NCBI GenBank assembly: GCA_012797605.1
Contig: JAAZOT010000049.1
Span: forward strand, 1 to 46,426
DNA length: 46,426 nucleotides
Direction of reading: 5' to 3'
Origin: Spirochaetales bacterium
GTDB taxonomy: Bacteria > Spirochaetota > JAAYUW01
In this document: positions 17,019 through 25,027 of the stretch, piece by piece
Position numbering within the stretch: the first letter of the stretch is position 1
Layout of the letters: each line of letters opens with the position of its first letter
Notes under the pieces: generated by a model
What the model was told of the DNA's origin: nothing
The model's database searches: none
The model's input: the letters and a program-made list of their open reading frames with translations, nothing else
Program-made: the position numbers and the translations under genes

Positions 17019-17459
17019 TTAAATATTGTAAGGATATTCAATTTCTTTATTATTTATAAATAATTTGACTATGATTTTACTATTCTTTTTAAGCATTGCA
17101 GAAACACCACAATATTTTTCTTGTGATAATTTAATGGCTTTTATTATATCAGAAACCCTATCTTCGATATCTCCAGTAAAATAATAATTTAATATAATAT
17201 CTTTAAATACTTTAGGATGTTCATCTGTTGTTTCTGTTGTACAATCAAGGGAAAAAGACTCTACTGTAATTTTCATTTTTTTCATTAAAGAAGCCACATC
17301 CATTCCAGTACAACCCAAAAGAGCTGTAAGCATAAGACCTTTTGGCCTCGGTCCTAAGTTTTTTCCACCATTTTCTATTGATGTATCAAGTTCTATAGTA
17401 TGTCCATCAAGTTCAGCAGTAAAAGAAAGGTTTTCATTCCATTTTGCTTTTGAATACAT
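17019..17459 (-). CDS. OsmC/Ohr family protein
   Basis: A 146-residue member of the OsmC/Ohr fold, a family of thiol-dependent peroxide reductases. The two redox cysteines are visible: Cys50 in LLGCTGMD and Cys117 in KYCGVSAML. The conserved glutamate/arginine environment is only partly clear, and the spacing is closer to the general OsmC (YhfA-like) group than to Ohr, so the substrate is left open. It is a cytoplasmic protein without signal peptide. A strong AAAGGAG lies seven bases before the ATG. An inverted repeat TTTGAA-A-TTCAAA (17544-17556) about 85 bases upstream might be an operator, with no direct support. Confidence 0.85.
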   Translation of the reverse strand: MYSKAKWNENLSFTAELDGHTIELDTSIENGGKNLGPRPKGLMLTALLGCTGMDVASLMKKMKITVESFSLDCTTETTDEHPKVFKDIILNYYFTGDIEDRVSDIIKAIKLSQEKYCGVSAMLKKNSKIIVKLFINNKEIEYPYNI

Positions 17460-17607
17460 AAAAAATCTCCTTTTTAATTTTATTATTTTTTAATTTTATT
17501 GTTTTATATAAAAAAGGTAATAAAAATTTTAAAAAAAGGCACTTTTGAAATTCAAATTTAGTTTATTTGAGGATAAAATTCTAGATAAATATCTTTTAAG
17601 TAAATAT

Positions 17608-19536
17608 TTATTCTGGTTTTAGTAATTCTTTTTTATCTTGGAGATTTTCTGAAGTTAGCAATAATTTCTCTTCTTTCTTATTAACTTTTTTATTTTTTTT
17701 ATTAATTTTAGCTTTTATTTGATCTATTACTTCTTGTTTTATTATAAATGTATCATCCTTGAAAATATTGAAATTTTGAACACTTTCTTTTAATAAATCA
17801 ACTAAGGAAACAAGATTATTTGAATTTGCTTCCAATTCTTCAGAGATACTGATGCCTTCAGCGGTTAAGTCAAAATAATTTCTTACAATTGTGTCTATAA
17901 TAGATGTGTTTTCATTTTGAGTATTAGCTGAAGCTAATATTGATTTGACTTCATCTGCAATTACTTTAGTCTCGTCAAGGATAGATAAAATGGAATTGCT
18001 AATTATTCTGGAGTTTTCGATTGATTGCAAAATCTTAGTATTTATTGTATTAATTAATTCATTTACCTGATCTGAAATTACTGAACTACTCTCAGCCATT
18101 TTTCTGATTTCAGAAGCAACTACTGCGAAACCTTTTCCACTTTCTCCAACTCTTGAAGCTTCAATTGACGCATTTAACGCTAATAATTTGGTATGAGAAG
18201 CTATATCTACAATTAATTTTAATGAATCAGTCATTTTTTTGGAAATTTCACTAATCTGAGAGAATGATGATAAAGAGGATTCAAAGATAGAAATTTCTTT
18301 TTGTAAAATTGAGTTAGATTTTGTTATTATTTGAGCAGATTTATGCGATTTTTCAACTATGATAGTTGTAGAATTTTTAAGTTCATTTACTGAATTTAAA
18401 AGTTTTTGGATAGATTCATTTTGTCTTTCAGCGTTAGATTCTATTTTCTGAGAGACATTGAAATTTTCTTTTATTTTTTCTGAAACAGCTCCAAAATAAT
18501 TTAAGCTTTCTTTAATAATATTGTTGAGATTGATTGAAACTATATTTATCTTTTGTATTATATCAGCCAATTCATCGGAAGTTGAAATAGTTGAATCAAA
18601 TGAGAAATTGCTTTTTTCAAGTTCCGAAAGTATCTTTATAATATGTTTGAAATTTCTTCTTAAAAAAGAAACATATACCCAAGTAAAAATAGTAAAAACA
18701 ATTAGAGCAAAGATTAATAGTCTAAAAAAAATAGTTTTGGTTACATAATTTAATTCTAATGCTAAAATTGTACCTCCTTGAACTGCATATTGTATTAAAG
18801 AAAATGTTATTAGAAGTAGTAATATAGCTAGAAAAGACGATGGAATCATAAAAGTTGCAAATGTTTTTGTGATTAATCCCACCTTGTATATTTTATAAGG
18901 TGATTCTTCAGAGAATATCTTAACCTTTCCAGCAATATTAAATTGTTCTAATAATGAGAAATGAGATGAATAATAAGATAAAATTGATAATATAACAAAA
19001 ATAAATGCAAAGTATGCAACAAGAGTCACTAATAAGTTTGATGGTATTAGAGAAAGAACTGATCCAATAATTATACCAGATGAAGTAAAAATTAAAAATC
19101 TAATTGAATAATTTAACGCTAATATTACTGGCATATTTAACAATTTTGCCCTATATTTTAAGAATTCTTCCTTATCAAAATTGTATGAAACATTAAATAT
19201 TGAAAAGAAATCTACAAGATCTCTTACTTTGAAATATGTAAAAATTATTCCTACGAAGAAATTTACCAAATATAAAAATAATAAGATGTTTCTAAACTCG
19301 GTAAAACTTGGTCCTGCACTTGGAAATGGTTGAAAGATGAACCAGCACATATAGCCAAAAAGCAATGTTAAAAATTCCGATAAGAAAACTGGCAAAAAAT
19401 TGAATCTTTTTCTTGTATAAATTTTTTCTAATTTGGAAAGTTCCCCTTTCTTCTTTTTTGACTTTTCAGAATATCTCTTAGAAAGATTTGATTTATAAAT
19501 ATAAGATTTTGAAGTATTTCTTTGTTTTGCTTTCAT
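17608..19536 (-). CDS. Methyl-accepting chemotaxis-like protein with six-helix membrane domain
   Basis: A transducer-like protein of about 642 residues. The N-terminal 50 residues are strongly basic, then about six hydrophobic helices follow with short loops. There is no large periplasmic sensor domain, so any stimulus is likely sensed in or near the membrane. The cytoplasmic part is a long coiled coil with the MCP hairpin tip, containing [20 protein letters not shown] and [10 protein letters not shown], which contacts CheA/CheW in the family. The hairpin is slightly unusual (IASHTK instead of IAxQTN). The start was moved from a TTG at 19581 to the ATG at 19536, which has GAGG six bases upstream. 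The C-terminus is lysine-rich. Its ligand is unknown. Confidence 0.85.
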   Translation of the reverse strand: MKAKQRNTSKSYIYKSNLSKRYSEKSKKKKGELSKLEKIYTRKRFNFLPVFLSEFLTLLFGYMCWFIFQPFPSAGPSFTEFRNILLFLYLVNFFVGIIFTYFKVRDLVDFFSIFNVSYNFDKEEFLKYRAKLLNMPVILALNYSIRFLIFTSSGIIIGSVLSLIPSNLLVTLVAYFAFIFVILSILSYYSSHFSLLEQFNIAGKVKIFSEESPYKIYKVGLITKTFATFMIPSSFLAILLLLITFSLIQYAVQGGTILALELNYVTKTIFFRLLIFALIVFTIFTWVYVSFLRRNFKHIIKILSELEKSNFSFDSTISTSDELADIIQKINIVSINLNNIIKESLNYFGAVSEKIKENFNVSQKIESNAERQNESIQKLLNSVNELKNSTTIIVEKSHKSAQIITKSNSILQKEISIFESSLSSFSQISEISKKMTDSLKLIVDIASHTKLLALNASIEASRVGESGKGFAVVASEIRKMAESSSVISDQVNELINTINTKILQSIENSRIISNSILSILDETKVIADEVKSILASANTQNENTSIIDTIVRNYFDLTAEGISISEELEANSNNLVSLVDLLKESVQNFNIFKDDTFIIKQEVIDQIKAKINKKNKKVNKKEEKLLLTSENLQDKKELLKPE

Positions 19537-19660
19537 CTTAAACCTCAGTATGGTGTTGATAAATAAAATCACTTTTTTCAATTATCGTCTGTTTTGTCAT
19601 AAATCTATATCTTTATAATTTTTTATTAAGATCTCATTTATAAGATATAATTACAAAGAA

Positions 19661-21271
19661 CTACTTCTTAAAAAGATCGATATCAATCTTTTTTTTTCTA
19701 TATCTATTTGCAAATCTATGGGCTTCATTCCTAATCTTCACTAAAAGTTTTAACCCTTCATTATCAAAGGGTAAACTGATTTCCCTTTTCCCCTTTTCTA
19801 CTATAATAGTTTCTTCTCTTTTTGCAAGACCAATTACTGGAATATCTATGGATAGATCCTCGTTAATTATATCTGATATCCTTTTTACATGTCCTTTTCC
19901 GCCATCTATACAAATAAGATCAGGCAATTGATTTCCAGTGTTTTTATATTCTAAGATCCTTCTGAGTACTATTTCTTCTATAGAAGAATAATCATCCTGA
20001 CTTTTTATACTCTTAATGGTAAATTGTCTATAATTGCTCTTATCGGGGAAACCATTTAAGAAACTTACAGATGACCCTACAATATAGGATGAGTTAATGT
20101 TTGAAATATCAAATCCATCAATTCTATGAGGAATTTTACCTAAATTTAATATTTTTTGTAGTTCCTTTAATTTTTTTTCTTCATTAAATAAAGCTATCTT
20201 AAAAGATTGTTTATACAACTCAATTAATTGCAGGATCAATGTTTTATAGATTTTTTTTTCTACCTTAGATTCATATAATTTTAACTCTACGACATTTTTT
20301 AATAGAGTCTTTAGTATTTTAGTTAATAACGGAGTAGGGATAAAAACATACTGAGCTGGTTCAATTTCTTTGTATAGAGAAATTATGGCTTGTAGTATAA
20401 TAGAATCAAAATTATCTTTATCTTCTATGTATGAAAATTTTTTATTAATTGAAAAGGTTTTGATTCCATCTTTACTTCTTAATAAGGTGATATAACCATT
20501 TCCGTTTCGAAGATAGAAAGCTATAAAATCATAAGTTCCCTCAAAGTTCCAGTTATATGAATAACGAGACTGATATTCCTTAATTATCATATATTGATTT
20601 TTTAAAAAGTTAGCCTTTTCAAATTCAAGGGACAAAGAAGATTGATTTATTTCATATTCAATTTCTTTTAAAAGATTTTTATATTCTCCTTTTAAAAATG
20701 AAATAGCCTTTTTATATTGAGCATTATATTGATATTCGTCTATGAATCCAGCACATGGTGCGCTACATTTACCAATATGATAATTTAAACATGGTTTAGA
20801 TCTATGATTTAATCTTTTTTTGCAAGTTCTTATCTTAAAAGTTTTTATTATAAATTCATAAAGTCTATCTGTCATTTGTTTTGATGTAAAAGGTCCAAAT
20901 GTAATACCCTCAAATTTGTCTCTTTGTCTTATTATAGAAAGAGAAGGGAACTTTTCTTTTGTAAAAGCCAAAAGAGTGTAAGATTTATCATCTTTAAGCT
21001 GGATATTATATTTTGGTTTCAATTCAGAAACTAAATTCTGTTCTATTAAAAGTGCTTCAAATTCAGAGTTTGTTATCCTATAATCTATATATTTAATGTT
21101 TGATACAAGAATTTCAGTTTTATCGTCTAAAATGCTTTTTGTAAAATATGAACTTACTCTTCTTTTTAAATTTTTTGCTTTCCCAATATAGAGTAACTTT
21201 TGAAATTTATCATAAAAAAGGTAAACTCCACTTTTTTCTGGTAAAGTGTTATAAAACTCTGCTTCAATCAT
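19661..21271 (-). CDS. uvrC: UvrABC excinuclease subunit C, lacking the C-terminal HhH domain
   Basis: A nucleotide-excision-repair nuclease that makes both incisions around a lesion together with UvrB. The N-terminal GIY-YIG domain shows GVYLF (15-19) and LYIGKAKNLKRRV (27-39). Cys150, Cys161, Cys169 and Cys173 form the conserved cysteine group, and a UVR/UvrB-binding helix pair sits near 195-235. The RNase H-like endonuclease has GFDISN, CIDGGKGH and NEAHRFA. The protein stops at residue 536, just after that domain, where other UvrC continue for about 60-70 residues into a tandem helix-hairpin-helix. The downstream 79 bases hold no continuation in any frame. No clear Shine-Dalgarno precedes the ATG. 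It is divergent from rpsT. Confidence 0.94.
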   Translation of the reverse strand: MIEAEFYNTLPEKSGVYLFYDKFQKLLYIGKAKNLKRRVSSYFTKSILDDKTEILVSNIKYIDYRITNSEFEALLIEQNLVSELKPKYNIQLKDDKSYTLLAFTKEKFPSLSIIRQRDKFEGITFGPFTSKQMTDRLYEFIIKTFKIRTCKKRLNHRSKPCLNYHIGKCSAPCAGFIDEYQYNAQYKKAISFLKGEYKNLLKEIEYEINQSSLSLEFEKANFLKNQYMIIKEYQSRYSYNWNFEGTYDFIAFYLRNGNGYITLLRSKDGIKTFSINKKFSYIEDKDNFDSIILQAIISLYKEIEPAQYVFIPTPLLTKILKTLLKNVVELKLYESKVEKKIYKTLILQLIELYKQSFKIALFNEEKKLKELQKILNLGKIPHRIDGFDISNINSSYIVGSSVSFLNGFPDKSNYRQFTIKSIKSQDDYSSIEEIVLRRILEYKNTGNQLPDLICIDGGKGHVKRISDIINEDLSIDIPVIGLAKREETIIVEKGKREISLPFDNEGLKLLVKIRNEAHRFANRYRKKKIDIDLFKK

Positions 21272-21311
21272 TTTAAAAACAATTTAATAGTAAAAATGAA
21301 AATAATCAATA

Positions 21312-21339
21312 TTGACATCAAGAATATCTATGATAAAAG
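21312..21339 (+). promoter_or_regulatory. Predicted promoter of rpsT
   Basis: TTGACA (21312-21317), a 16-base spacer ending in TGA, and TAAAAG (21334-21339). The TGn just before the -10 box gives an extended -10 arrangement like that seen upstream of tRNA-Thr and rpsL. The resulting leader would be only about 15 bases. Confidence 0.4.
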
Positions 21340-21360
21340 GTAAAAAAAAGGAGAATATCT

Positions 21361-21621
21361 GTGCCAAACAAAAAATCTGCAGAAAAAAGAGTTAAACAAT
21401 CATTAAAAAGAAGATTAGAAAATAGAAGTATTAAGACTGAAATCAAGACTGGATTAAAAAATTTAACTTCTTCATTAAATAGTGGAGATAAAGCAAAAAT
21501 AGCTAACTTGTATAATGATTATCAATCTTTATGTGATAAAGCAGTTAAAAGAAATGTAATTCACAAAAATGCTGCAGCAAGATATAAATCTAGAGCCTCT
21601 AAAATGATTAATATTAATTAA
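21361..21621 (+). CDS. rpsT: 30S ribosomal protein S20
   Basis: An 86-residue basic helical protein that binds 16S rRNA near the 5' domain. The sequence starts MPNKKSAEKRVKQS and includes the family stretch KRNVIHKNAAARYKSR near the C-terminus. The start codon is GTG at 21361, preceded by AAAGGAGA about seven bases upstream. It is the first gene of a short plus-strand unit with the HU-like and response-regulator genes, 9 bases before the former. Confidence 0.96.
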   Translation: MPNKKSAEKRVKQSLKRRLENRSIKTEIKTGLKNLTSSLNSGDKAKIANLYNDYQSLCDKAVKRNVIHKNAAARYKSRASKMININ

Positions 21622-21630
21622 AATTAAAAG

Positions 21631-21933
21631 ATGAAGATTACTAAGAAAGATTTAATTGATTTAACCTATCAGAAAACAAATGGAGTTAATAAAGATTTAA
21701 TAGCATCTATCATAAATCAATTTTTAATCGAGTTATCGAATATTTTGTTAATGAAAGATGAGATTAGTATTGAGATAAGAGGTTTTGGTGTATTTAAGAA
21801 AAGAAAAAGAAAAGATCTATTAATTTTAAATCCGAAAACAAAAGAAAAAAAAATCTATAATGACCTTTATTCAATTAAATTCAAGTTAAGTAAAGTAAAT
21901 AAGTTAAAAAAAGAGGTCGGCCCCAATGAATAA
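21631..21933 (+). CDS. HU/IHF family DNA-binding protein
   Basis: A 100-residue histone-like protein. The N-terminal dimerisation helices start MKITKKDLIDL, and the beta-arm region has RGFGVFKKRKRKD followed by the NPKTKEKK motif (usual NPxTGE). The C-terminal SIKFKLSKVNKLKK helix is typical. It should bend and compact DNA as a dimer. The missing Gly in the NPKT(G) turn and the lysine-rich arm make it a divergent member; HU and IHF cannot be told apart here. It overlaps the following response-regulator gene by eight bases. No classical Shine-Dalgarno precedes the ATG; it may depend on coupling with rpsT. Confidence 0.88.
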   Translation: MKITKKDLIDLTYQKTNGVNKDLIASIINQFLIELSNILLMKDEISIEIRGFGVFKKRKRKDLLILNPKTKEKKIYNDLYSIKFKLSKVNKLKKEVGPNE

Positions 21934-22633
21934 ATTTAAAATAGTCATGGTTGATGATAATTGGGAAATTTGTGAGCTATTTAAAACTATTATTCAGAAT
22001 CTAGAAATGTTTGAAGTAATATCTTTTGATAAAGGTTATAGATTCCTTGAATATATTGAAGAAAATAAATATGATATAGCTATAATAGATATAGATTTAC
22101 CAGATATTTCTGGATATGAAATAATTAAAAACATAAGAAATGATCTTGAAAATTATACTCCAATAATAGTCATTTCAGCATTTGAGGATTTTGCTCATAA
22201 GATAAAAGCCTTAGAATTAGGAGCCGACGATTATATTATAAAACCAGTAAATATTTTTGAAGTAGTCATAAAAATGAACAATCTTCTTAAAAGACAAAGT
22301 TATCTTTGTGAGTTAAACAAAAGAGAATCGATTATTCAAGAAAAGGCTGAAATAATAAAAATATTAAAGTCTTTTTTTAATGAAAAAATATATCAGCCAG
22401 CTATAAAACTAAAAAACCATTTTGATACTGAGCTTGCTAAAGGTAAATCATCTCTCTCAATAGATAATATTTTTGATACATACAAAAAACTTTCAGATGA
22501 TTTTGATCTGCTGATTAAAAATTATGAAAAACTAAGTAAAGAAATAGAAAAAAGAATAGAGAAAATCGAAGAAAAAAAAGCAGAATTCCTTCCTGAAAAA
22601 GAGATAGAGAAAAAATTTAAAACTAAGTTTTGA
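21926..22633 (+). CDS. Response regulator, receiver domain plus coiled coil
   Basis: A 235-residue single-domain response regulator. The receiver domain (about 4-118) has Asp10-Asp11 as the acidic pair, Asp55 as phospho-acceptor (AIIDIDLPDISGYE), Ser84, and Lys106 in IIKPV. The remainder (about 125-235) is a charged helical/coiled-coil region without a DNA-binding or enzymatic output domain. It probably signals by protein-protein contact. No histidine kinase lies nearby. The gene overlaps the HU-like gene by eight bases, so translation is coupled. GAGGTCGG lies upstream of the ATG. Confidence 0.9.
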   Translation: MNKFKIVMVDDNWEICELFKTIIQNLEMFEVISFDKGYRFLEYIEENKYDIAIIDIDLPDISGYEIIKNIRNDLENYTPIIVISAFEDFAHKIKALELGADDYIIKPVNIFEVVIKMNNLLKRQSYLCELNKRESIIQEKAEIIKILKSFFNEKIYQPAIKLKNHFDTELAKGKSSLSIDNIFDTYKKLSDDFDLLIKNYEKLSKEIEKRIEKIEEKKAEFLPEKEIEKKFKTKF

Positions 22634-22721
22634 GGTAATTATTATTTTTCTTGAAAAATTTTAATTATAATGCATAAATAAAATGTAAAAATATCAAAAA
22701 AGATATTGAAAAGAGGAAATT

Positions 22722-22943
22722 ATGCTTTCAGAAGAAAAAAAATTACTACTTCAATACTATAATGAGGGTATAGATCTTTATTTCAAAAAAGATTTTCAAA
22801 ATGCCATTATTAAATTTCAAAAAGCTCTCGAAATTAATCCTTCTGATGGCCCTTCCAAACTTCAATATCTTAGATGTGTTGAATATATAAAAAATCCACC
22901 TCCTGAAAATTGGGATGGTGTTTTCACAATGGTTACAAAGTAA
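22722..22943 (+). CDS. Small TPR protein with PPPENWDGV tail
   Basis: A 73-residue protein consisting of one tetratricopeptide repeat (YNEGIDLYFKKDFQNAIIKF, about 12-31, then QKALEINP) and a C-terminal tail RCVEYIKNPPPENWDGVFTM. I recall this tail from the C-termini of adenylate/guanylate-cyclase proteins of spirochaetes and relatives, where it follows TPR-like helices; here it stands alone. It is probably a cytoplasmic protein-interaction module. GAGG precedes the ATG. It lies between the response regulator and the bactofilin, and its partner is unknown. It is probably a real gene, because the codon pattern and motif are coherent. Confidence 0.68.
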   Translation: MLSEEKKLLLQYYNEGIDLYFKKDFQNAIIKFQKALEINPSDGPSKLQYLRCVEYIKNPPPENWDGVFTMVTK

Positions 22944-22985
22944 AATATTTATAGATAAATATTCAATCATTAAGGAGTTCTTAAA

Positions 22986-23333
22986 ATGAATAAGAAAGAA
23001 AGACCATCTTTTTTAGATAAAGTCGTAACTACTTTTGGACCAGAAACAAATTTTAATGGTAATTTAAATTTCAAGACTTCATTAAAGATTTGTGGCACTT
23101 TCAAAGGTACAATAAAAACTGAAGGATATTTAGAAATATCACCAGAAGCAAATGTTGAAGCTGAGATAGAAGCAGGTACTGTTAAGATTGCAGGAATTTT
23201 GAGAGGAAATATAAATAAATCAGAAAGAGCGGAACTTATAAACTCTGCGCAAATGTATGGAAATATTACAACAAAAATTCTTAAAATAGAAGATGGTGTT
23301 ATTTTTCAAGGTGAATGCAAGATGGTTAAATAA
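22986..23333 (+). CDS. Bactofilin family cytoskeletal protein
   Basis: A 115-residue bactofilin. These proteins fold as a right-handed beta-helix and polymerise into membrane-associated filaments that shape cells, position peptidoglycan enzymes or support polar structures. The core shows the repeating pattern of the family: NFNGNLNFKTSLKICGTFKG, then EGYLEISPEANVEAEIEAG, TVKIAGILRGNI and MYGNITTKILKIEDG. The N-terminal tail (1-18) is charged. TAAGGAG precedes the ATG. In a spirochaete-like cell it could help set the helical shape, which is inference. Confidence 0.92.
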   Translation: MNKKERPSFLDKVVTTFGPETNFNGNLNFKTSLKICGTFKGTIKTEGYLEISPEANVEAEIEAGTVKIAGILRGNINKSERAELINSAQMYGNITTKILKIEDGVIFQGECKMVK

Positions 23334-23348
23334 ATTTTTAAAACTCTC

Positions 23349-23376
23349 TTGACAGTTGTAAAAAATCTGTTATTTT
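23349..23376 (+). promoter_or_regulatory. Promoter of tRNA-Thr and the secE-rpoC gene series
   Basis: A perfect TTGACA (23349-23354) and TATTTT (23371-23376) with a 16-base spacer whose last three bases are TGT, an extended -10. Start of transcription is expected near 23383, a few bases before the mature tRNA at 23390. It is close in sequence to the rpsL promoter. Confidence 0.6.
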
Positions 23377-23389
23377 TGCTTGCGGTTTT

Positions 23390-23462
23390 GCCCTCATAGC
23401 TCATACGGTAGAGCGTTTCCATGGTAAGGAAAAGGTACTCGGTTCGATTCCGAGTGAGGGCT
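23390..23462 (+). tRNA. trnT: tRNA-Thr (anticodon GGT)
   Basis: A 73-base cloverleaf. The acceptor stem GCCCTCA (23390-23396) pairs with TGAGGGC (23455-23461), with discriminator T. The D arm is AGCTCATACGGTAGAGC. The anticodon stem TTTCC/GGAAA closes the loop ATGGTAA with anticodon GGT, reading ACC and ACT. The T arm carries GGTTCGATTCC. CCA is not encoded and must be added. It is the first element of a mixed tRNA/protein transcription unit. Confidence 0.96.
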
Positions 23463-23523
23463 GTGAATAAAAAATAAGTCTTAATTTTAAAAAAGATAAA
23501 TTAGTTTAATAAAGGTGAATATT

Positions 23524-23679
23524 ATGAGAGAATTAATAGCTTTCAAATGTGATGTATGTGGAAATAAAAATTATACTGCTGATAAAAACAAAAAAAATAC
23601 TCCAGACAAGTTATCTTTTAAGAAATATTGTAGATTTTGTCATAAACATACTGTTCATAGTGAGACAAAAATAAAATAA
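23524..23679 (+). CDS. rpmG: 50S ribosomal protein L33, zinc-binding form
   Basis: A 51-residue protein of the large subunit near the E site. It carries two CxxC pairs (Cys9/Cys12 and Cys36/Cys39), so it is the zinc-containing form. The context NKNYTADKNKKNTPDKLSF matches the family. AAAGGTGA precedes the ATG. It lies between tRNA-Thr and tRNA-Trp and upstream of secE, an arrangement I recall from treponemes. Confidence 0.95.
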   Translation: MRELIAFKCDVCGNKNYTADKNKKNTPDKLSFKKYCRFCHKHTVHSETKIK

Positions 23680-23688
23680 ATAGATTGT

Positions 23689-23762
23689 AGGTCAGTAGCT
23701 CCAATTGGTAGAGCGGCGGTCTCCAAAACCGCATGTTGGGGGTTCGAATCCCTCCTGGCCTG
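23689..23762 (+). tRNA. trnW: tRNA-Trp (anticodon CCA)
   Basis: A 74-base cloverleaf. Acceptor AGGTCAG (23689-23695) pairs with CTGGCCT (23755-23761), including one G-U pair, with discriminator G73 as expected for bacterial tRNA-Trp. Anticodon stem GCGGT/ACCGC closes the loop CTCCAAA with anticodon CCA. The T arm has GGGTTCGAATCCC. CCA is not encoded. It ends 23 bases before the secE start. Confidence 0.96.
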
Positions 23763-23785
23763 TTTTTTTAAATTGTGGAGGCAGG

Positions 23786-23992
23786 ATGGCTAAACAAAAT
23801 ATTTTTAAAAAATTTATATCTTTTATTACCTCATCATATAGAGAGTTAAAAAAAATAGACTGGAATATTGTTACCAAATCTGTTCCTGCTCACCTTATTG
23901 GTATACTGATAATTATGGCTTTTTTTTCATTGTTTTTTCTAATAGTAGATCTTGGAATTGGTAAATTTATTCAGTGGATTTTTGGTTTATGA
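23786..23992 (+). CDS. secE: Preprotein translocase subunit SecE
   Basis: A 68-residue single-helix form of SecE, the clamp that holds SecY in the export channel. A basic amphipathic N-terminal helix (ITSSYRELKKIDWNIVTKS, 13-31) is followed by one transmembrane segment (about 34-55). The start is ATG 23786 with GGAGGCAGG upstream; a longer reading frame extending back through tRNA-Trp is an artefact. The stop codon overlaps the nusG start by four bases (ATGA). Confidence 0.94.
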   Translation: MAKQNIFKKFISFITSSYRELKKIDWNIVTKSVPAHLIGILIIMAFFSLFFLIVDLGIGKFIQWIFGL

Positions 23993-24555
23993 AAAATTAC
24001 TATATTTTAAAAGTTACAAGTGGTACAGAATACCAAGTTGTAGATTATTTGAATAAGATTATTAAAAATACATATCTTGAAAAGTATGTGTTTAATCCTG
24101 TAGTTCCAGAGTCAAAAACAGAAAAAAAAATTAAAGGAAAAAAAAGAGAATTTACCTCAAGGTTGTATCCCGGATATGTGTTTGTTGAGATAGATTTCTC
24201 AGATAATCCAGATGATGAAAATTATTGGAAAAAAATCGTTAAGGAGATTTTAAGTATATCTTCTGTTTCCGCATTTTTAGGAGTTAAAAGGACCGATAGA
24301 CCAATTCCTTTATCAAAAGCTGAAGTTAAATCTTATTTGATCAATATTGGCCAAATAAAGGAAAGTGAAACAGAAGAAACTAAATCTGTTTTTAATAAAG
24401 AAGAAGAGGTAAATATAATCGCAGGTGGTTTTAAGGGTTGTACTGGTGTAATTAAAGAAATTGATAAAGATAAAACAAAAGTAATTGTTGAAGTTAAGAT
24501 ATTTGATAGACCAACTCCAGTTGAACTTACAATAGAACAAATTGAGAAGAAATAA
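23989..24555 (+). CDS. nusG: Transcription termination/antitermination protein NusG
   Basis: A 188-residue RNA polymerase-associated factor that links transcription to translation and Rho. The NGN domain begins KNYYILKVTSG and has LYPGYVFVEI at its centre. The C-terminal KOW domain has VNIIAGGFKGCTGVI and ends VELTIEQIEKK. The lysine-rich insert (PESKTEKKIKGKKREF) is longer than in E. coli. The start is ATG 23989, overlapping secE by four bases with only a weak ribosome site, so it depends on coupling. The rplK gene follows after 27 bases. Confidence 0.96.
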   Translation: MKNYYILKVTSGTEYQVVDYLNKIIKNTYLEKYVFNPVVPESKTEKKIKGKKREFTSRLYPGYVFVEIDFSDNPDDENYWKKIVKEILSISSVSAFLGVKRTDRPIPLSKAEVKSYLINIGQIKESETEETKSVFNKEEEVNIIAGGFKGCTGVIKEIDKDKTKVIVEVKIFDRPTPVELTIEQIEKK

Positions 24556-24582
24556 TTTTGAAATAAAATTTAAGGATATATT

Positions 24583-25008
24583 ATGGCAAAAGAAATTAAA
24601 CAAATAGTTAAATTACAGATAGTTGGGGGTGAAGCAAAACCAGCTCCTCCAATAGGTACGGCATTGGGTCCGACTGGGATCAATTTACAGCAATTTGTTC
24701 AAACTTTTAACGCTAAAACTTCTAATAGAAAAGGCGAGTTAATTCCTACAATTGTTACAATATATAAAGATAGAACCTTTGATATAGCTTTTAAAGTTGC
24801 TCCAGTTTCATTTATGGTTAAAAAAGCGATAAATTTAGAAAAAGGTTCTGCTACACCAAACAAAACAAAAGTAGGGAAAATTTCAAGAAAACAAATCAGA
24901 GAAATAGCTGCAAAGAAGTTGCCTGATTTAAATACCAAAGATATAGAAAAAGCAACTAAAATTGTTGAAGGCACTTGTAAATCTATGGGTGTTGAAGTTG
25001 TAGATTAA
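24583..25008 (+). CDS. rplK: 50S ribosomal protein L11
   Basis: A 141-residue protein that binds the GTPase-associated centre of 23S rRNA and contacts elongation factors. The proline loop GEAKPAPPIGTALGPTGIN (16-34) is intact, which is the thiostrepton/release-factor surface in the family. The C-terminal rRNA-binding half ends in GTCKSMGVEVVD. Length matches the usual 141-142. TAAGGATA precedes the ATG. It forms the first ribosomal gene of the rplKAJL series. Confidence 0.98.
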   Translation: MAKEIKQIVKLQIVGGEAKPAPPIGTALGPTGINLQQFVQTFNAKTSNRKGELIPTIVTIYKDRTFDIAFKVAPVSFMVKKAINLEKGSATPNKTKVGKISRKQIREIAAKKLPDLNTKDIEKATKIVEGTCKSMGVEVVD

Positions 25009-25027
25009 TTATTAAGGAGTTTCAATA

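Noticed and set aside
17544-17556. Palindrome TTTGAA-A-TTCAAA as operator of the OsmC-family gene
   Set aside because: It is short and AT-rich, and such palindromes are expected by chance in this composition; kept only as a remark in the gene entry.
23705-23785. Longer reading frame extending secE upstream through tRNA-Trp
   Set aside because: The extension lies over the tRNA cloverleaf; the ATG at 23786 with GGAGGCAGG is the true start.
23692-23877. Minus-strand ORF over tRNA-Trp and secE
   Set aside because: It is antisense to the tRNA and a conserved gene. The GFEPPTCG-like peptide is a well-known spurious product of antisense tRNA sequence.
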